From DASVHS01 sp038244815 (lineage in GTDB: Bacteria > Acidobacteriota > Thermoanaerobaculia > Gp7-AA8), in contig JBBRTB010000011.1 of the NCBI GenBank assembly GCA_038244815.1, positions 62,001 through 126,000 on the forward strand: 64,000 nt of DNA, given 5' to 3'. Each line of letters begins with the position of its first letter. The stretch's first letter is position 1. The notes below the pieces were generated by a model. That model ran no database searches, had not been told where the DNA came from, and saw only the letters and a program-made list of their open reading frames with translations. A program made the translations under genes and the position numbers. Positions 50,320 through 58,668 of this stretch are shown here, one piece after another.

Positions 50320-51051
50320 ATGAGCGCGGTGTGGGCGATCTCGGCGTTTCTGATGACACTGGCGGGTGGCGCGTTCGCGCTCCGCTATCAGAAGTATCTG
50401 TTGTACATCATGGCTTTCTCGGCCGGCATGCTGATCGGCGTGGCCTTTCTCGATCTGATGCCGGAGATCGTGAGTCTGTCGGCGTCGACCTCGACCGGGA
50501 TCCGCAGCCTGATGGTTGCGGTCGTCTGCGGGTTCGTGGGGATCTTCCTGCTCGAGAAGCTGACCATCATCCACAGCGAGAAACAGCACAATGCTCCGGG
50601 TCACCATCACCATGTCGGGCTCGTCGGCGCGATCGGTCTCTCATTCCACAGCTTTCTCGACGGGCTGGCCATCGGGGTCGGCTTTCAGACGAGCACGAAG
50701 GTGGGAGTGGTCATTCTGATGGCTGTGCTCGCCCACGACTTCGCCGACGGATTGAACACGGTGACGTTCATGCTGGCCAGCCGCAACAGCTCCATGCGCT
50801 CAGGCCTGCTTCTCGGGATCGACGCCATCGCCCCGGTCCTCGGCGCGCTGACGGCGAATGTGATCGAGATCCGGCCGCGCATCCTGGCGTTCCAGCTCTC
50901 GTTTTTCGCCGGCTTTCTCCTCTACCTCGGGGCTTCCGATCTCCTGCCGCACGTGCACGAACGCCCCCGCGCCGTGTTGATTCTCTCGACGCTGGCGGGA
51001 TTGTTTACGGCCGGTCTGATTGTCTTCACACTGGAGAGGTTGCAGGCCTGA
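50320..51051 (+). CDS. ZIP-family divalent metal transporter
   Basis: 243 residues, about eight membrane helices. Metal-binding helices 4 and 5 show LSFHSFLDGLAIGVGF and LAHDFADGLNTV, the binuclear His/Asp/Glu set of ZIP proteins. A His-rich loop (HNAPGHHHHVG) lies before helix 4. Zinc or iron uptake is likely. It is the first gene of a three-gene operon: the TGA overlaps the next ATG by one base. Confidence 0.92.
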   Translation: MSAVWAISAFLMTLAGGAFALRYQKYLLYIMAFSAGMLIGVAFLDLMPEIVSLSASTSTGIRSLMVAVVCGFVGIFLLEKLTIIHSEKQHNAPGHHHHVGLVGAIGLSFHSFLDGLAIGVGFQTSTKVGVVILMAVLAHDFADGLNTVTFMLASRNSSMRSGLLLGIDAIAPVLGALTANVIEIRPRILAFQLSFFAGFLLYLGASDLLPHVHERPRAVLILSTLAGLFTAGLIVFTLERLQA

Positions 51052-51458
51052 TGAACGAACCTGAGCTTCGCTCCGTCGCTACCGCGCAGATGACCGTGAC
51101 CGGGGATGATCTGGCCAGTGCGCTGCGCTTCGAGCCAGGCGATGAGTTTCCGCCCGTCTTCGCAACCTCGCGCCTGGTCGCTCTCATGGAAGTCGCAGCG
51201 GCGCGTCTGCTGCGTCCGTATCTCAGGCCGGGCGAGCATTCCGTGGGGATCACCGTCAACATCGTGCACACCGCCGCGACACCACCGGGCGGAACCGTGG
51301 TGGCGACCGCGACCTATCTCGGCCGCGACGGCAAGCTCTTCGAATTCGAAGTGCTGGCCGCGGATGAAGGCGGCGAAGTGGGACGCGGAACACACAAACG
51401 CGCCATCGTGGCCTCGGATCGGCTCCTGGCCGGCGCGGACAGACGCATGAAGGGTTGA
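51051..51458 (+). CDS. FlK-like hotdog acyl-CoA thioesterase
   Basis: 135 residues. The Thr39-Glu47-His73 set (FATSRLVALMEVAA, NIVHTAAT) has exactly the spacing of the catalytic Thr42-Glu50-His76 of fluoroacetyl-CoA thioesterase FlK. It hydrolyses a short acyl-CoA; fluoroacetyl-CoA itself is unlikely outside Streptomyces, so the true substrate is open. It starts inside the ZIP stop (TGATG) and its stop overlaps the sirtuin start (TTGA), so all three are coupled. Confidence 0.88.
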   Translation: MNEPELRSVATAQMTVTGDDLASALRFEPGDEFPPVFATSRLVALMEVAAARLLRPYLRPGEHSVGITVNIVHTAATPPGGTVVATATYLGRDGKLFEFEVLAADEGGEVGRGTHKRAIVASDRLLAGADRRMKG

Positions 51459-52312
51459 ACGTGTCCCCGGATCTCCAGGAGTTCATCGATCGCTCGAAAC
51501 GGCTGGTGATCCTGACCGGTGCCGGCTGCAGCACCGACTCGGGGATCCCCGACTACCGCAGCCCTGGTGGCGCCTGGACGCGTCACAAGCCGATCTACTA
51601 CAGCTCGTTCGTGCGCAGCGCCGAGATCCGGCGCTTCTATTGGGCGCGCAGTTACCGGGGATGGCCGCGCTTTGCGGCGGCGAAGCCGAACCGCGCCCAC
51701 GCGGCCATCGCCGAGCTCGAGGCGCGGGGAAGAGTGCATCAGCTGATCACGCAGAACGTCGACGACCTGCATCAGGAAGCGGGAAGCCGCGCGGTGGTCC
51801 AGCTTCACGGCCGCAATCGTCTGGTGGTTTGCCTGGACTGTGGCGCCGAGTTTTCGCGACAGGCCATGCAGGACCGGCTGGCGTCGGTGAACCGCGAGTG
51901 GATCAACCGCGCGGAGTGGGAGCATCTGCATCCCGATGACGCCGACTTCGCGCCGGACGGAGACGCTACGGTGGCGCAGCACACGATCGGCGGCTTCACG
52001 ATTCCCGATTGCGACGCCTGCGGCGGTGTGCTCAAGCCGGCCGTCGTCTTCTTCGGCGAGTCCGTACCGCCCGAAAAAGTCGGCTACGCGATGCGCCGCG
52101 TCGACGAGGCCGACGCCTTGCTCGTGGTCGGCTCCTCGCTCACCGTATGGTCGGGGTTCCGCTTTGCGAAGCACGCCAGCGAACGCCGCATCCCCATCGC
52201 CATCGTGAACATCGGCCCCACGCGCGCCGACGCCCTGGCCAGCGTCAAGATCGAGGACAACTGCGGAGAGGTCATGGAGTCGCTGCTCGCTGACCCGCGT
52301 GAAGCCTCGTGA
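51455..52312 (+). CDS. Sir2-family NAD-dependent protein deacylase
   Basis: 285 residues. NAD-binding GAGCSTDSGIPDYRS, the catalytic His in QLHGRNRL, four Cys of the structural zinc (CLDCG, CDACGG), QNVDDLH and GSSLTVWSG are all present. An insert with HPDDADFAPDG lies within the zinc module. The Tyr/Arg pair that marks class III desuccinylases is not apparent, so deacetylation or another acylation removal is likely. The start may be the TTG overlapping the FlK-like stop, or the GTG at 51461. Confidence 0.92.
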   Translation: MNVSPDLQEFIDRSKRLVILTGAGCSTDSGIPDYRSPGGAWTRHKPIYYSSFVRSAEIRRFYWARSYRGWPRFAAAKPNRAHAAIAELEARGRVHQLITQNVDDLHQEAGSRAVVQLHGRNRLVVCLDCGAEFSRQAMQDRLASVNREWINRAEWEHLHPDDADFAPDGDATVAQHTIGGFTIPDCDACGGVLKPAVVFFGESVPPEKVGYAMRRVDEADALLVVGSSLTVWSGFRFAKHASERRIPIAIVNIGPTRADALASVKIEDNCGEVMESLLADPREAS

Positions 52313-52337
52313 CCGTGGCAGGAGCGCGCTCTATACT
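52309..52337 (+). promoter_or_regulatory. Predicted promoter with -10 8 bases from a start codon
   Basis: GTGACC (-35, 52309-52314), 17 bases, TATACT (-10, 52332-52337), then CGGCCGC-type spacing of 8 bases to ATG at 52346. Both hexamers are near consensus and it overlaps the sirtuin stop. Confidence 0.5.
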
Positions 52338-52345
52338 TCGGCCGC

Positions 52346-52729
52346 ATGGCGCATTTCAGCATCCCCCTCGATCTGCCGCACGCCGGGCGGATTGCGGACC
52401 GGCTGCTGATCATCGTCCAGCGCCACGCGGAAGAGAAGGAAGTGGAGGCCCCCGAGGCCATCGACGCGGCAGAGCGGCTGTGGAGCCTGCTCTTCCGTTA
52501 CAGCGGCGAGGACGACAATCCGCCCGAGAGTGAAGCGCTTCCGCTGCGCGACGAGGCCGCGACAATCGCCCGCGAGCTCGTCGACGCCGTCGTCGCCGCG
52601 AACCTCACCAGCGACCGACTCGGCCAGCTCGTGCGAAACCTTTTCGAATGCCTCGAGCTGGGCGAGGAAGGCGCAGAGATTTCGCTGACTGCAGGCGAGA
52701 ATCCGAATTCGCTACAGAGACCGTATTGA
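52346..52729 (+). CDS. Small acidic cytoplasmic protein, function unknown
   Basis: 127 residues, rich in Glu/Asp/Leu, mostly helical. No signal, membrane helix or recognisable motif. It begins right after a strong promoter with no ribosome binding site. The downstream repeat (52747-52812) likely ends the transcript. Confidence 0.65.
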   Translation: MAHFSIPLDLPHAGRIADRLLIIVQRHAEEKEVEAPEAIDAAERLWSLLFRYSGEDDNPPESEALPLRDEAATIARELVDAVVAANLTSDRLGQLVRNLFECLELGEEGAEISLTAGENPNSLQRPY

Positions 52730-52746
52730 GAATGGGGGTGGGGGTA

Positions 52747-52812
52747 ACCGGAAACCGGCAGTTGACTCGGGCAAACTCGGCTACCGGCTAACCGCTAACC
52801 GCTAACTGGTAA
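52747..52812. repeat. Iterated GGTAACC / CGCTAAC inverted repeat
   Basis: GGTAACCGGAAACCGG faces CCGGCTAACCGCTAACCGCT across about 25 bases; a further GGTAAAATC adjoins it. It carries the TAA that blocks the frame of the next gene and lies at the break point of the methyltransferase fragment. Confidence 0.6.
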
Positions 52813-52825
52813 AATCACCGCGCTC

Positions 52826-53059
52826 ATGAGCGCCGGCGGCTTCGAGGTGACCCGGCACGTCTCGCGTGAATTTGGGCTGAGCTTCGCGAGCGGCACAGCC
52901 ATGTTGCATCATGCGCTGGTGAAGTGGTTTCTCGACGGGTGGCGGAGTGCTGTGGGCAGCGATCGCGAGCTCTGGGCCGGGATCGAGCGCCGGCTGAACG
53001 CGCGCGGCCCGCTGCGCTTCGAGGTTCCGATGCTCTACATCGAGGGGGTGCGCCGATGA
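52826..53059 (+). pseudogene. C-terminal fragment of a SAM methyltransferase
   Basis: 77 residues. MSAGGFEVTRHVSREFGLSF followed by SGTAMLHHALVKWFLDGWR and ending RFEVPMLYIEGVRR reads like the last quarter of a class I methyltransferase; the SAM-binding Rossmann motifs are absent. An in-frame TAA sits in the repeat just upstream, so no extended form exists. TAAAAT lies 10 bases before the ATG, so the fragment may still be expressed. Its stop overlaps the next gene (ATGA). Confidence 0.55.
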
Positions 53060-53817
53060 TTCTTGCAGCTCTGGCCATCGCTGCTGCAGCCGCGTCGGCT
53101 CGCTACGAATCCGTGCTGGCGAAAGCCGAGGTGCCGGTGTTTGCGAGCGGTGCGGGGAAGTACGAGTTCTACGCGGAGACCGATCTCGACAAGACGCGCA
53201 AGGCCGTCGTGTACGGTTTCGTGCCGGTCAGGCGCGGAAGCGAGGCGGACATTCCGCATGAGGTGTTCGTAACGATCATCCAGTGGAAGGGGAACGTCTT
53301 CGAGATCGTTTCGCCGCGCCGCGATGTGACCGAGGCGCTGCTCAATATCGGCGAGCGCGGACGGTTCTCCGAGATCCGCGCCAGGGTCAACAGCTTCAGG
53401 CTGCGCGCCGGCCATTACGTCGACGTCAACCTCTGGTCGTCGATCACGGGAGGCACGTCACAGGCAAGCGATCTCGTCTACCGGATTTCCAGCGACGGCG
53501 TGCTCGTCACCGCCGCGCGGCTCGACGAGGCCGAGGCGCTGAGCAGGAGAGATGGCAGAGAGATCAGTCAGACCAGCTCGAAGCTGGCCGTGGGCGACGG
53601 CGCGCTGGTGTGGACCAGGAAGGAGCGCCTGGCCTCGCGCGACGACGCGAAGAAGCCGTATCGGGTTCACTGCCGGACCACCCGCACGACGTACCGTCCG
53701 CTCGGCTTCGGCATTGCGCCAAGTCAGAACGCGGGGAAAGGGAAGATGAAGCCACTCGACCGCGTGCCGGTCAAAGAGATCGTTCCTTGTTGCGACGGCT
53801 GCTCGTTCAGACCTTAG
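53056..53817 (+). CDS. Exported protein of unknown function
   Basis: 253 residues. A short signal (MILAALAIAAAAASA) precedes a mixed alpha/beta mature part with VFASGAGKYEFYAETDLDKT and DVNLWSSITGGTSQASDLVYR; the end holds EIVPCCDGCSF, a CC..C set. I do not recognise the family. Translation is coupled to the methyltransferase fragment (ATGA), and the 3' end overlaps the convergent exonuclease gene by 11 bases. Confidence 0.7.
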   Translation: MILAALAIAAAAASARYESVLAKAEVPVFASGAGKYEFYAETDLDKTRKAVVYGFVPVRRGSEADIPHEVFVTIIQWKGNVFEIVSPRRDVTEALLNIGERGRFSEIRARVNSFRLRAGHYVDVNLWSSITGGTSQASDLVYRISSDGVLVTAARLDEAEALSRRDGREISQTSSKLAVGDGALVWTRKERLASRDDAKKPYRVHCRTTRTTYRPLGFGIAPSQNAGKGKMKPLDRVPVKEIVPCCDGCSFRP

Positions 53818-54700
53818 AGCGTCGCCGCGCGGCCAGCTCGGCCGCCCGCTCTGCGCGGTCGATCAACTCCGGCCCGTCGATGCTCCTGGCGTAATCGGCG
53901 AAGCTCGAGGCCGGTCCGACCCAGCGCAGGCGTTCCGCGGAGTCGAAGAGCGGCTCGTCGTCGCGCAACGTTGCCAGCGTGCGAAAGAGCAGCGCCAGGT
54001 CGCGTTGCTCGTTCAGCACTCCCGCCAGACGGCCGCTGTTGACGTTGCCCGCTTTCCATAGCGAGCCCTCAGCCGGAATCGCTTCGATGTGTCCGAACCT
54101 CGAAAGCACGGCCGCGGCCGACTTGGCGCCGAAGCCGGGCAGTCCCGGATAGCCGTCCGCGGCATCGCCGACGAGAGCGAGGTAGTCGGGAATCGAGGCG
54201 GGCGGCACGCCGAACTTCTCCTCGACGCCGGCGGCGTCACGGATCCTGCCGCTCTTGCGGTCGACCTGCACCACGCGCGTTCCAATCACGCATTGGGCGA
54301 GATCTTTGTCCGGTGTCCAGATGCACACGCGCTCCACCGTGGGGTCATCGTTTGCGAGCGCGGCGGCCGAGGCCAGTGCATCGTCTGCCTCGAGGTCGAT
54401 CATCGGCCAGACCACCACGCCCATCTCGGTCAAGGCCTCTTCGAGCGGATGGAACTGGGCCATGAGCGCCGGCTCAACGCCGAAACCGGTCTTGTATCCG
54501 CTCCAGAGATCGTTGCGGAACGACTCGATGACGTGATCGGTGGCCACGCCGAGATGAGTGGCGCCGGTCTCGACCATTTGCAGCATGAGGTGCAGCACCC
54601 CGCGCACCGCGCCGAAAGGCGGATCGCCTTTCTTTGCCCGGCGGATGCCGTAGAAGTGACGGAAGAGCTCGTAGGTTCCGTCGACGAGATGGACGATCAT
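53807..54700 (-). CDS. 5'-3' exonuclease / flap endonuclease domain protein
   Basis: 297 residues: a stand-alone version of the N-terminal domain of DNA polymerase I. Metal-binding acids are in VHLVDGTYELFRHF, GVATDHVIESFRND (D replaced pattern), DLEADDALAS, TPDKDLAQCV and LVGDAADGYPGLPGFGAKSAA (helix-hairpin-helix). It probably removes RNA primers or 5' flaps. The start is ATG at 54698-54700. It is followed by a convergent overlap of 11 bases. Confidence 0.88.
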   Translation of the reverse strand: MIVHLVDGTYELFRHFYGIRRAKKGDPPFGAVRGVLHLMLQMVETGATHLGVATDHVIESFRNDLWSGYKTGFGVEPALMAQFHPLEEALTEMGVVVWPMIDLEADDALASAAALANDDPTVERVCIWTPDKDLAQCVIGTRVVQVDRKSGRIRDAAGVEEKFGVPPASIPDYLALVGDAADGYPGLPGFGAKSAAAVLSRFGHIEAIPAEGSLWKAGNVNSGRLAGVLNEQRDLALLFRTLATLRDDEPLFDSAERLRWVGPASSFADYARSIDGPELIDRAERAAELAARRRSKV

Positions 54701-54883
54701 CGGTTCTCTGGTTTGTTACAGGCGAATGCGCAATCTTCTCCGTAGTATCACCGACATGTCCACTCCACTCCAACCAGGGGAACCGGCTCAACTCAGTGCG
54801 CTCCAACGGTCACCGTGATCGGGATGTGCGACTCCACCGCTTTCTGGTACAGTTCCTTCGGTCACCCGAAAAAGGAGGAAGTC

Positions 54884-55357
54884 ATGTCGCGAAGCCGTGT
54901 ATTCGTCGGTCTGTCCCTTTTTCTCCTCGCCGCCTGCACGTCCTCGGCGCCGATGATGACTCCGGCGACCAACACGCGCGACGCCGTCGTCGCCTACGTG
55001 AACCGCGCCGCGGACGTCGTTGCAAAGCGCGGTCCGTCGTGCGACACGTTCAAACAGGCCGCGTGGATGTCGGGCGATTACTACGTCTTCGTGCTCGGTC
55101 CCGACGACCACCTCATCTGTCACGCCAACACACAACTCATCGGCCAGCCCGCCAGCGATGTCATCGACGTCAATGGCATGCACGTCGGTGATGCCATCGT
55201 CGCGGCGGCGGCCACTCCGGAAGGGCACGGATGGATCGATTATGTCTGGCCGCGGCCGGGGACGACGATGCCGATTCCCAAGAGCACGTACGTGACGCGC
55301 GTGACCGGACCGGACGGCAGGATGTACATCGTGGGAGCCGGCGGCTACAACCTGTAG
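54884..55357 (+). CDS. Cache-domain lipoprotein
   Basis: 157 residues. AAAGGAGG lies just before the ATG. Signal with lipobox LLAACTSS (Cys17), then a single-Cache domain (about residues 50-150): GDYYVFVLGPDDHLICHANTQ, IGQPASDVIDVNGMHV, GWIDYVWPRP and a final GAGGYN. Cache domains bind small ligands and normally sit in chemoreceptors or kinases; here it is free and lipid-anchored. The partner sensor is not nearby. TGGTACAGT at 54845-54853 may be its -10. Confidence 0.82.
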   Translation: MSRSRVFVGLSLFLLAACTSSAPMMTPATNTRDAVVAYVNRAADVVAKRGPSCDTFKQAAWMSGDYYVFVLGPDDHLICHANTQLIGQPASDVIDVNGMHVGDAIVAAAATPEGHGWIDYVWPRPGTTMPIPKSTYVTRVTGPDGRMYIVGAGGYNL

Positions 55358-55423
55358 GCCCGGCCCGCGGCAACGTTCACAGCAGCGAGGATGGATGGCT
55401 CGCGTCTTGTAGACGGGGAAGGC

Positions 55424-55609
55424 ATGAGCTGGCTTGCCTTGCTGGGTGTCGCCGTTGTCATCGCCGGAATCGCCGCCGTGACGGGTTTGAAAGCGAAAGG
55501 GACGCGACCGGTCGCCCACACGCGAATGATGCATGCCGGCCGGATCGCCCTCTTCATCATCGTCGCCATTTTCGCCTATCTCGCCTTTCGCGCGAGATCG
55601 GGCGGCTGA
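55424..55609 (+). CDS. Small two-helix membrane protein
   Basis: 61 residues. Helices at about 3-22 (LALLGVAVVIAGIAAVTGL) and 36-53 (IALFIIVAIFAYLAF). The ATG at 55424 is preferred over 55391 because GGGAAGG precedes it. Function unknown; related small proteins follow stress genes in some genomes. Confidence 0.6.
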   Translation: MSWLALLGVAVVIAGIAAVTGLKAKGTRPVAHTRMMHAGRIALFIIVAIFAYLAFRARSGG

Positions 55610-55662
55610 CAGTCCTTCCGTTCAGCGCCGGCGGCCAGCGCGTGAACCCGTCGACAGTGGCC

Positions 55663-57594
55663 TCAGACCGCCGCTTTTTGCGCGCGCTTAGCGGCGGCTT
55701 CCCGCTGTGAGTGCTCGAGGATCTTCTTGCGGATGCGGATCGACTGCGGCGTCACTTCCACCAGCTCGTCGTCGTTGATCCACTCCAGGCACTGTTCGAG
55801 CGTCATGTCGCGGGCGGGGGTGAGCTGCACGGCGATGTCGGAGCTCGAGGCGCGCATGTTCGTCAGATGTTTCTTGCGGCAGACCTGCACGACCATGTCC
55901 ACGTCGCGCGAGTTCTCGCCGACGATCTGGCCGCCGTACACCTTGATGCCCGGCTCGACGAACAGCGCCGAGCGCTCCTGCAGCGGCTCGATCGCGTAGG
56001 CGGTCGTGTCGCCGCCTTCCTTCGACACGAGTGAGCCGCGCGAACGGCTGGCGATCTCGCCGCGGTACGGTCCGTACTCGAGGAACGTGTGGTACAGCAG
56101 TCCGGTGCCGCGCGTCTCGGAGAGAAACTCCGTGCGGATCCCGAACAGACCGCGCGTCGGAATCTTGAACTCGATGCGCACGCGGCCGCTGCCGGGGTTG
56201 ACCATGTCGGTCATCTCGCCGCGGCGCTGTTGAATCTTCTCCATGATCGTGCCGACGTGGGCCTCGTCGATGTCGACCACGAGCGCCTCGTATGGCTCGA
56301 GCGTTTTGCCGTCCACTTCCTTGAGGATGACCTGCGGGCGCGACAGCGCGAACTCGTAACCCTCCCGGCGCATGTTCTCCGCCAGGATGGACAGGTGCAG
56401 CTCGCCGCGGCCGCTGACTTCGAAGCGGTCGGGCAGATCGGTGTCGCGGACGCGCAGGGCCACGTCCTTGCGCAGCTCGCGCTCCAGGCGCTCTTTGAGA
56501 TTGCGCGAGGTCACGTACTTCCCTTCCGTTCCCGCGAACGGAGAGTCGTTGACCATCCAGAACATCGATACCGTCGGCTCGTCGATGGCGATCGGCTCCA
56601 GGCGTTCCGGCGCATCCGCGGACGCGAACGTCTCGCCGATCTCGACGTCGGCAAAACCGGCGATGGCCACGATCTCGCCGGCCGAGGCCTCGTTCACTTC
56701 CTCGCGCTTCAGTCCTTCGAACACGGTCAGCCTCGACACGCGGCCCTTCTTGTGCGTGCCGTCGCGCAGAATCAAAATGACGTCCGCGGCCTGGCGGATC
56801 GTTCCGCGATGCACGCGTCCGATGCCCAGGCGGCCGACGTAGTCGTTGTAGTCGATGGCCGAGACCAGAACCTGCATCGGCGCGTCGGCCACACCGGCCG
56901 GCGGCGGAATGCGCTTGAGGATGGCATCGAAGAGAGGGCGGCAGTCGTCGTTCGAATCCTCCACGGCCACGCGAACGTAACCGGCCCGGCCGGAGGCGTA
57001 GAGGATCGGGAAGTCGATCTGCTCGTCCGAGGCGCCGAGCTCGATCATCAGGTCGAAGACCTCGTTGAGGACCTCGCCGGGACGGGCGTCGGGGCGGTCG
57101 ATCTTGTTGATCACGACGATCGGCAGCAGTCCGAGCGTGAGGGCTTTGCGCAGGACAAACCGCGTCTGCGGCATCGGGCCCTCGGCCGCATCGACGAGCA
57201 GGATGACGCCGTCGACCATCGAAAGCACGCGTTCGACCTCGCCTCCGAAGTCGGCGTGGCCCGGCGTGTCGACGATGTTGATCTTCACTTCCTTCGGATG
57301 GATGAAATCAGCGGGAAGATCGTGGCCGGACGCGGTGTGCGTGGCCTCGTGATGCACCTTGTGGCCGAGGGCGTCGGGCTGGTCGACGAGGTAGCGGATG
57401 GAGGTGTTTTTCGCGAGGATGGTGATGCCGCGCTCGCGCTCGAGGTCGTTGGAGTCCATGACGCGCTCATCGACCTGTTGGTTGGCGCGGATCGCGCCGG
57501 CCTGCTTGAGGAGGGCGTCCACCAGCGTGGTCTTCCCATGGTCGACGTGGGCGATGATGGCCACGTTGCGGATGTCGTAACGGAACTGCTGCAT
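55663..57594 (-). CDS. typA: Ribosome-associated GTPase TypA/BipA
   Basis: 643 residues. G1 AHVDHGKTT, G2 in the ERERGIT segment, G3 DTPGHADFGGEV, G4 NKIDRPDA; EF-G-like domains follow and a C-terminal domain unique to BipA ends the protein. It assists 50S assembly at low temperature and stress. The ATG at 57592-57594 gives the family N-terminus MQQFRYDIRNVAIIAHVDH. A Lys/Ala-rich tail ends it. Confidence 0.95.
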   Translation of the reverse strand: MQQFRYDIRNVAIIAHVDHGKTTLVDALLKQAGAIRANQQVDERVMDSNDLERERGITILAKNTSIRYLVDQPDALGHKVHHEATHTASGHDLPADFIHPKEVKINIVDTPGHADFGGEVERVLSMVDGVILLVDAAEGPMPQTRFVLRKALTLGLLPIVVINKIDRPDARPGEVLNEVFDLMIELGASDEQIDFPILYASGRAGYVRVAVEDSNDDCRPLFDAILKRIPPPAGVADAPMQVLVSAIDYNDYVGRLGIGRVHRGTIRQAADVILILRDGTHKKGRVSRLTVFEGLKREEVNEASAGEIVAIAGFADVEIGETFASADAPERLEPIAIDEPTVSMFWMVNDSPFAGTEGKYVTSRNLKERLERELRKDVALRVRDTDLPDRFEVSGRGELHLSILAENMRREGYEFALSRPQVILKEVDGKTLEPYEALVVDIDEAHVGTIMEKIQQRRGEMTDMVNPGSGRVRIEFKIPTRGLFGIRTEFLSETRGTGLLYHTFLEYGPYRGEIASRSRGSLVSKEGGDTTAYAIEPLQERSALFVEPGIKVYGGQIVGENSRDVDMVVQVCRKKHLTNMRASSSDIAVQLTPARDMTLEQCLEWINDDELVEVTPQSIRIRKKILEHSQREAAAKRAQKAAV

Positions 57595-57667
57595 GCGTTG
57601 GGAGTTAACGCACGGGAAGAAATTGAATTCCGTCGCCGGGGGGTGGGGGCGCCGGTCGTTCAAGCTT

Positions 57668-57697
57668 CGAGGCCCCGCGACCCGCGACCTGCGACCC
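57668..57697. repeat. Short GCGACC-iterated run after the RES toxin gene
   Basis: GGCCCCGCGACCCGCGACCT units followed by GCGACCCTC; no matching inverted partner, so it may be a decayed member of the GGTCGTGG family. Confidence 0.4.
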
Positions 57698-58162
57698 TCA
57701 CGGCCTCAACAACCGCAGATCCAGCGAAAACGGAACCGGCTCGTGCACCTCGATCTTCGCGAAGTCCTCATGCGCCGGATTGAGCAGGTAGTTGAACTCG
57801 CTGTCGATGATGACGCTCGGCACGCGCAGCACGGCGCTGCTCGTGCTCAGGACCCATGTGTCGCCGATCTGCTGGAGCACCTCGGGAGGCGGGTAGTCCC
57901 TCCAGTCATCGGGAAGTTGATCGCGATCGATGTCGCCGGCGAGCGTTTCGCTGAAGGTGCATGCGAAGATCACGAACTGCCGGAGGTCGCGTTCGCGCGG
58001 GATGTGCACGAGGAGCTCGAGCGCGGCCAGCGAAGCCGTGCTCGACGTATAGACCATGGCCAGGCCCTCGGAGTTCCAGCGGCCGCCGAACATCCGTGCG
58101 CCCTCGCCCTCGAACGCGCTCCCGGCGCGATCGGAATGAACGATGCGCCAGGCCGTGATCAC
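57698..58162 (-). CDS. RES-domain toxin (NAD+ phosphorylase family)
   Basis: 154 residues. The RES signatures TAWRIVHSDRAG, GGRWNSEGLAMVYTS and the Glu in LAALELLVHI are present. Family members such as MbcT degrade NAD+ and are held in check by a DUF2384 antitoxin. Its ATG overlaps the antitoxin stop by 4 bases (ATGA), so the pair is translated together, antitoxin first. Confidence 0.92.
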   Translation of the reverse strand: MITAWRIVHSDRAGSAFEGEGARMFGGRWNSEGLAMVYTSSTASLAALELLVHIPRERDLRQFVIFACTFSETLAGDIDRDQLPDDWRDYPPPEVLQQIGDTWVLSTSSAVLRVPSVIIDSEFNYLLNPAHEDFAKIEVHEPVPFSLDLRLLRP

Positions 58163-58635
58163 GGCAGCACGCCGGACTCGAGTTGTCCGATCAGCCGCTC
58201 GACTTCGTACGCGCCGACCTCGGTCCGCGCCATCTCCAGCGGCGTCACACCGCGGAATGCGCGCTGCGCGTCGGTGAGCCAGACCACGGTAGCGGCGGCA
58301 TCGCCGCCGAAGAGGTGAAGAACTCTGGCGAAAACGCGTGCGGCACGGACCAGCCGGTCGGATTCAGCGGGCGAGAGCCGCCCCTGCTGCCTGCGCCGCA
58401 TGAGCGTGCGCGGTGCGATCTGCACGAGGTCGAGTAGCTGCTCCGGCGTCAAACCGGAGTTGCGCAGAAAGCGGTCGAACGCGGCGAAGGGGAGACCCTT
58501 GTCGATCTGCGCCAGCACTCCCGGCCAGTCGAACTGGCTGACACCGAGGAGCACGACATAGGCGTGGGACCCGGGCATGCCGCTGCGCAGGAACTTCTGC
58601 AGCTTCTGAAGGTCGGCCGTGGAGCTCCTGCGCAT
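58159..58635 (-). CDS. Xre/MbcA/ParS-type antitoxin (DUF2384)
   Basis: 158 residues. The N-terminal helical DNA-binding part includes LTPEQLLDLVQIAPRTLMRR; the C-terminal DUF2384 toxin-binding part contains RVLHLFGGDAAATVVWLTD and GVTPLEMARTEVGAYEVERL. The start codon lies within an operator-like palindrome (58634-58659), which suits autorepression. First gene of a two-gene operon with the RES toxin. Confidence 0.92.
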   Translation of the reverse strand: MRRSSTADLQKLQKFLRSGMPGSHAYVVLLGVSQFDWPGVLAQIDKGLPFAAFDRFLRNSGLTPEQLLDLVQIAPRTLMRRRQQGRLSPAESDRLVRAARVFARVLHLFGGDAAATVVWLTDAQRAFRGVTPLEMARTEVGAYEVERLIGQLESGVLP

Positions 58636-58659
58636 CTGGCATCAATATCGATGCCAGAT
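58634..58659. promoter_or_regulatory. Operator palindrome of the toxin-antitoxin operon
   Basis: Perfect 10-base arms ATCTGGCATC (58634-58643) and GATGCCAGAT (58650-58659) with a 6-base AATATC centre. It overlaps the antitoxin start codon (58633-58635), so a bound dimer would block both initiation of transcription and start-site use. Confidence 0.75.
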
Positions 58660-58668
58660 GGCGCGATG

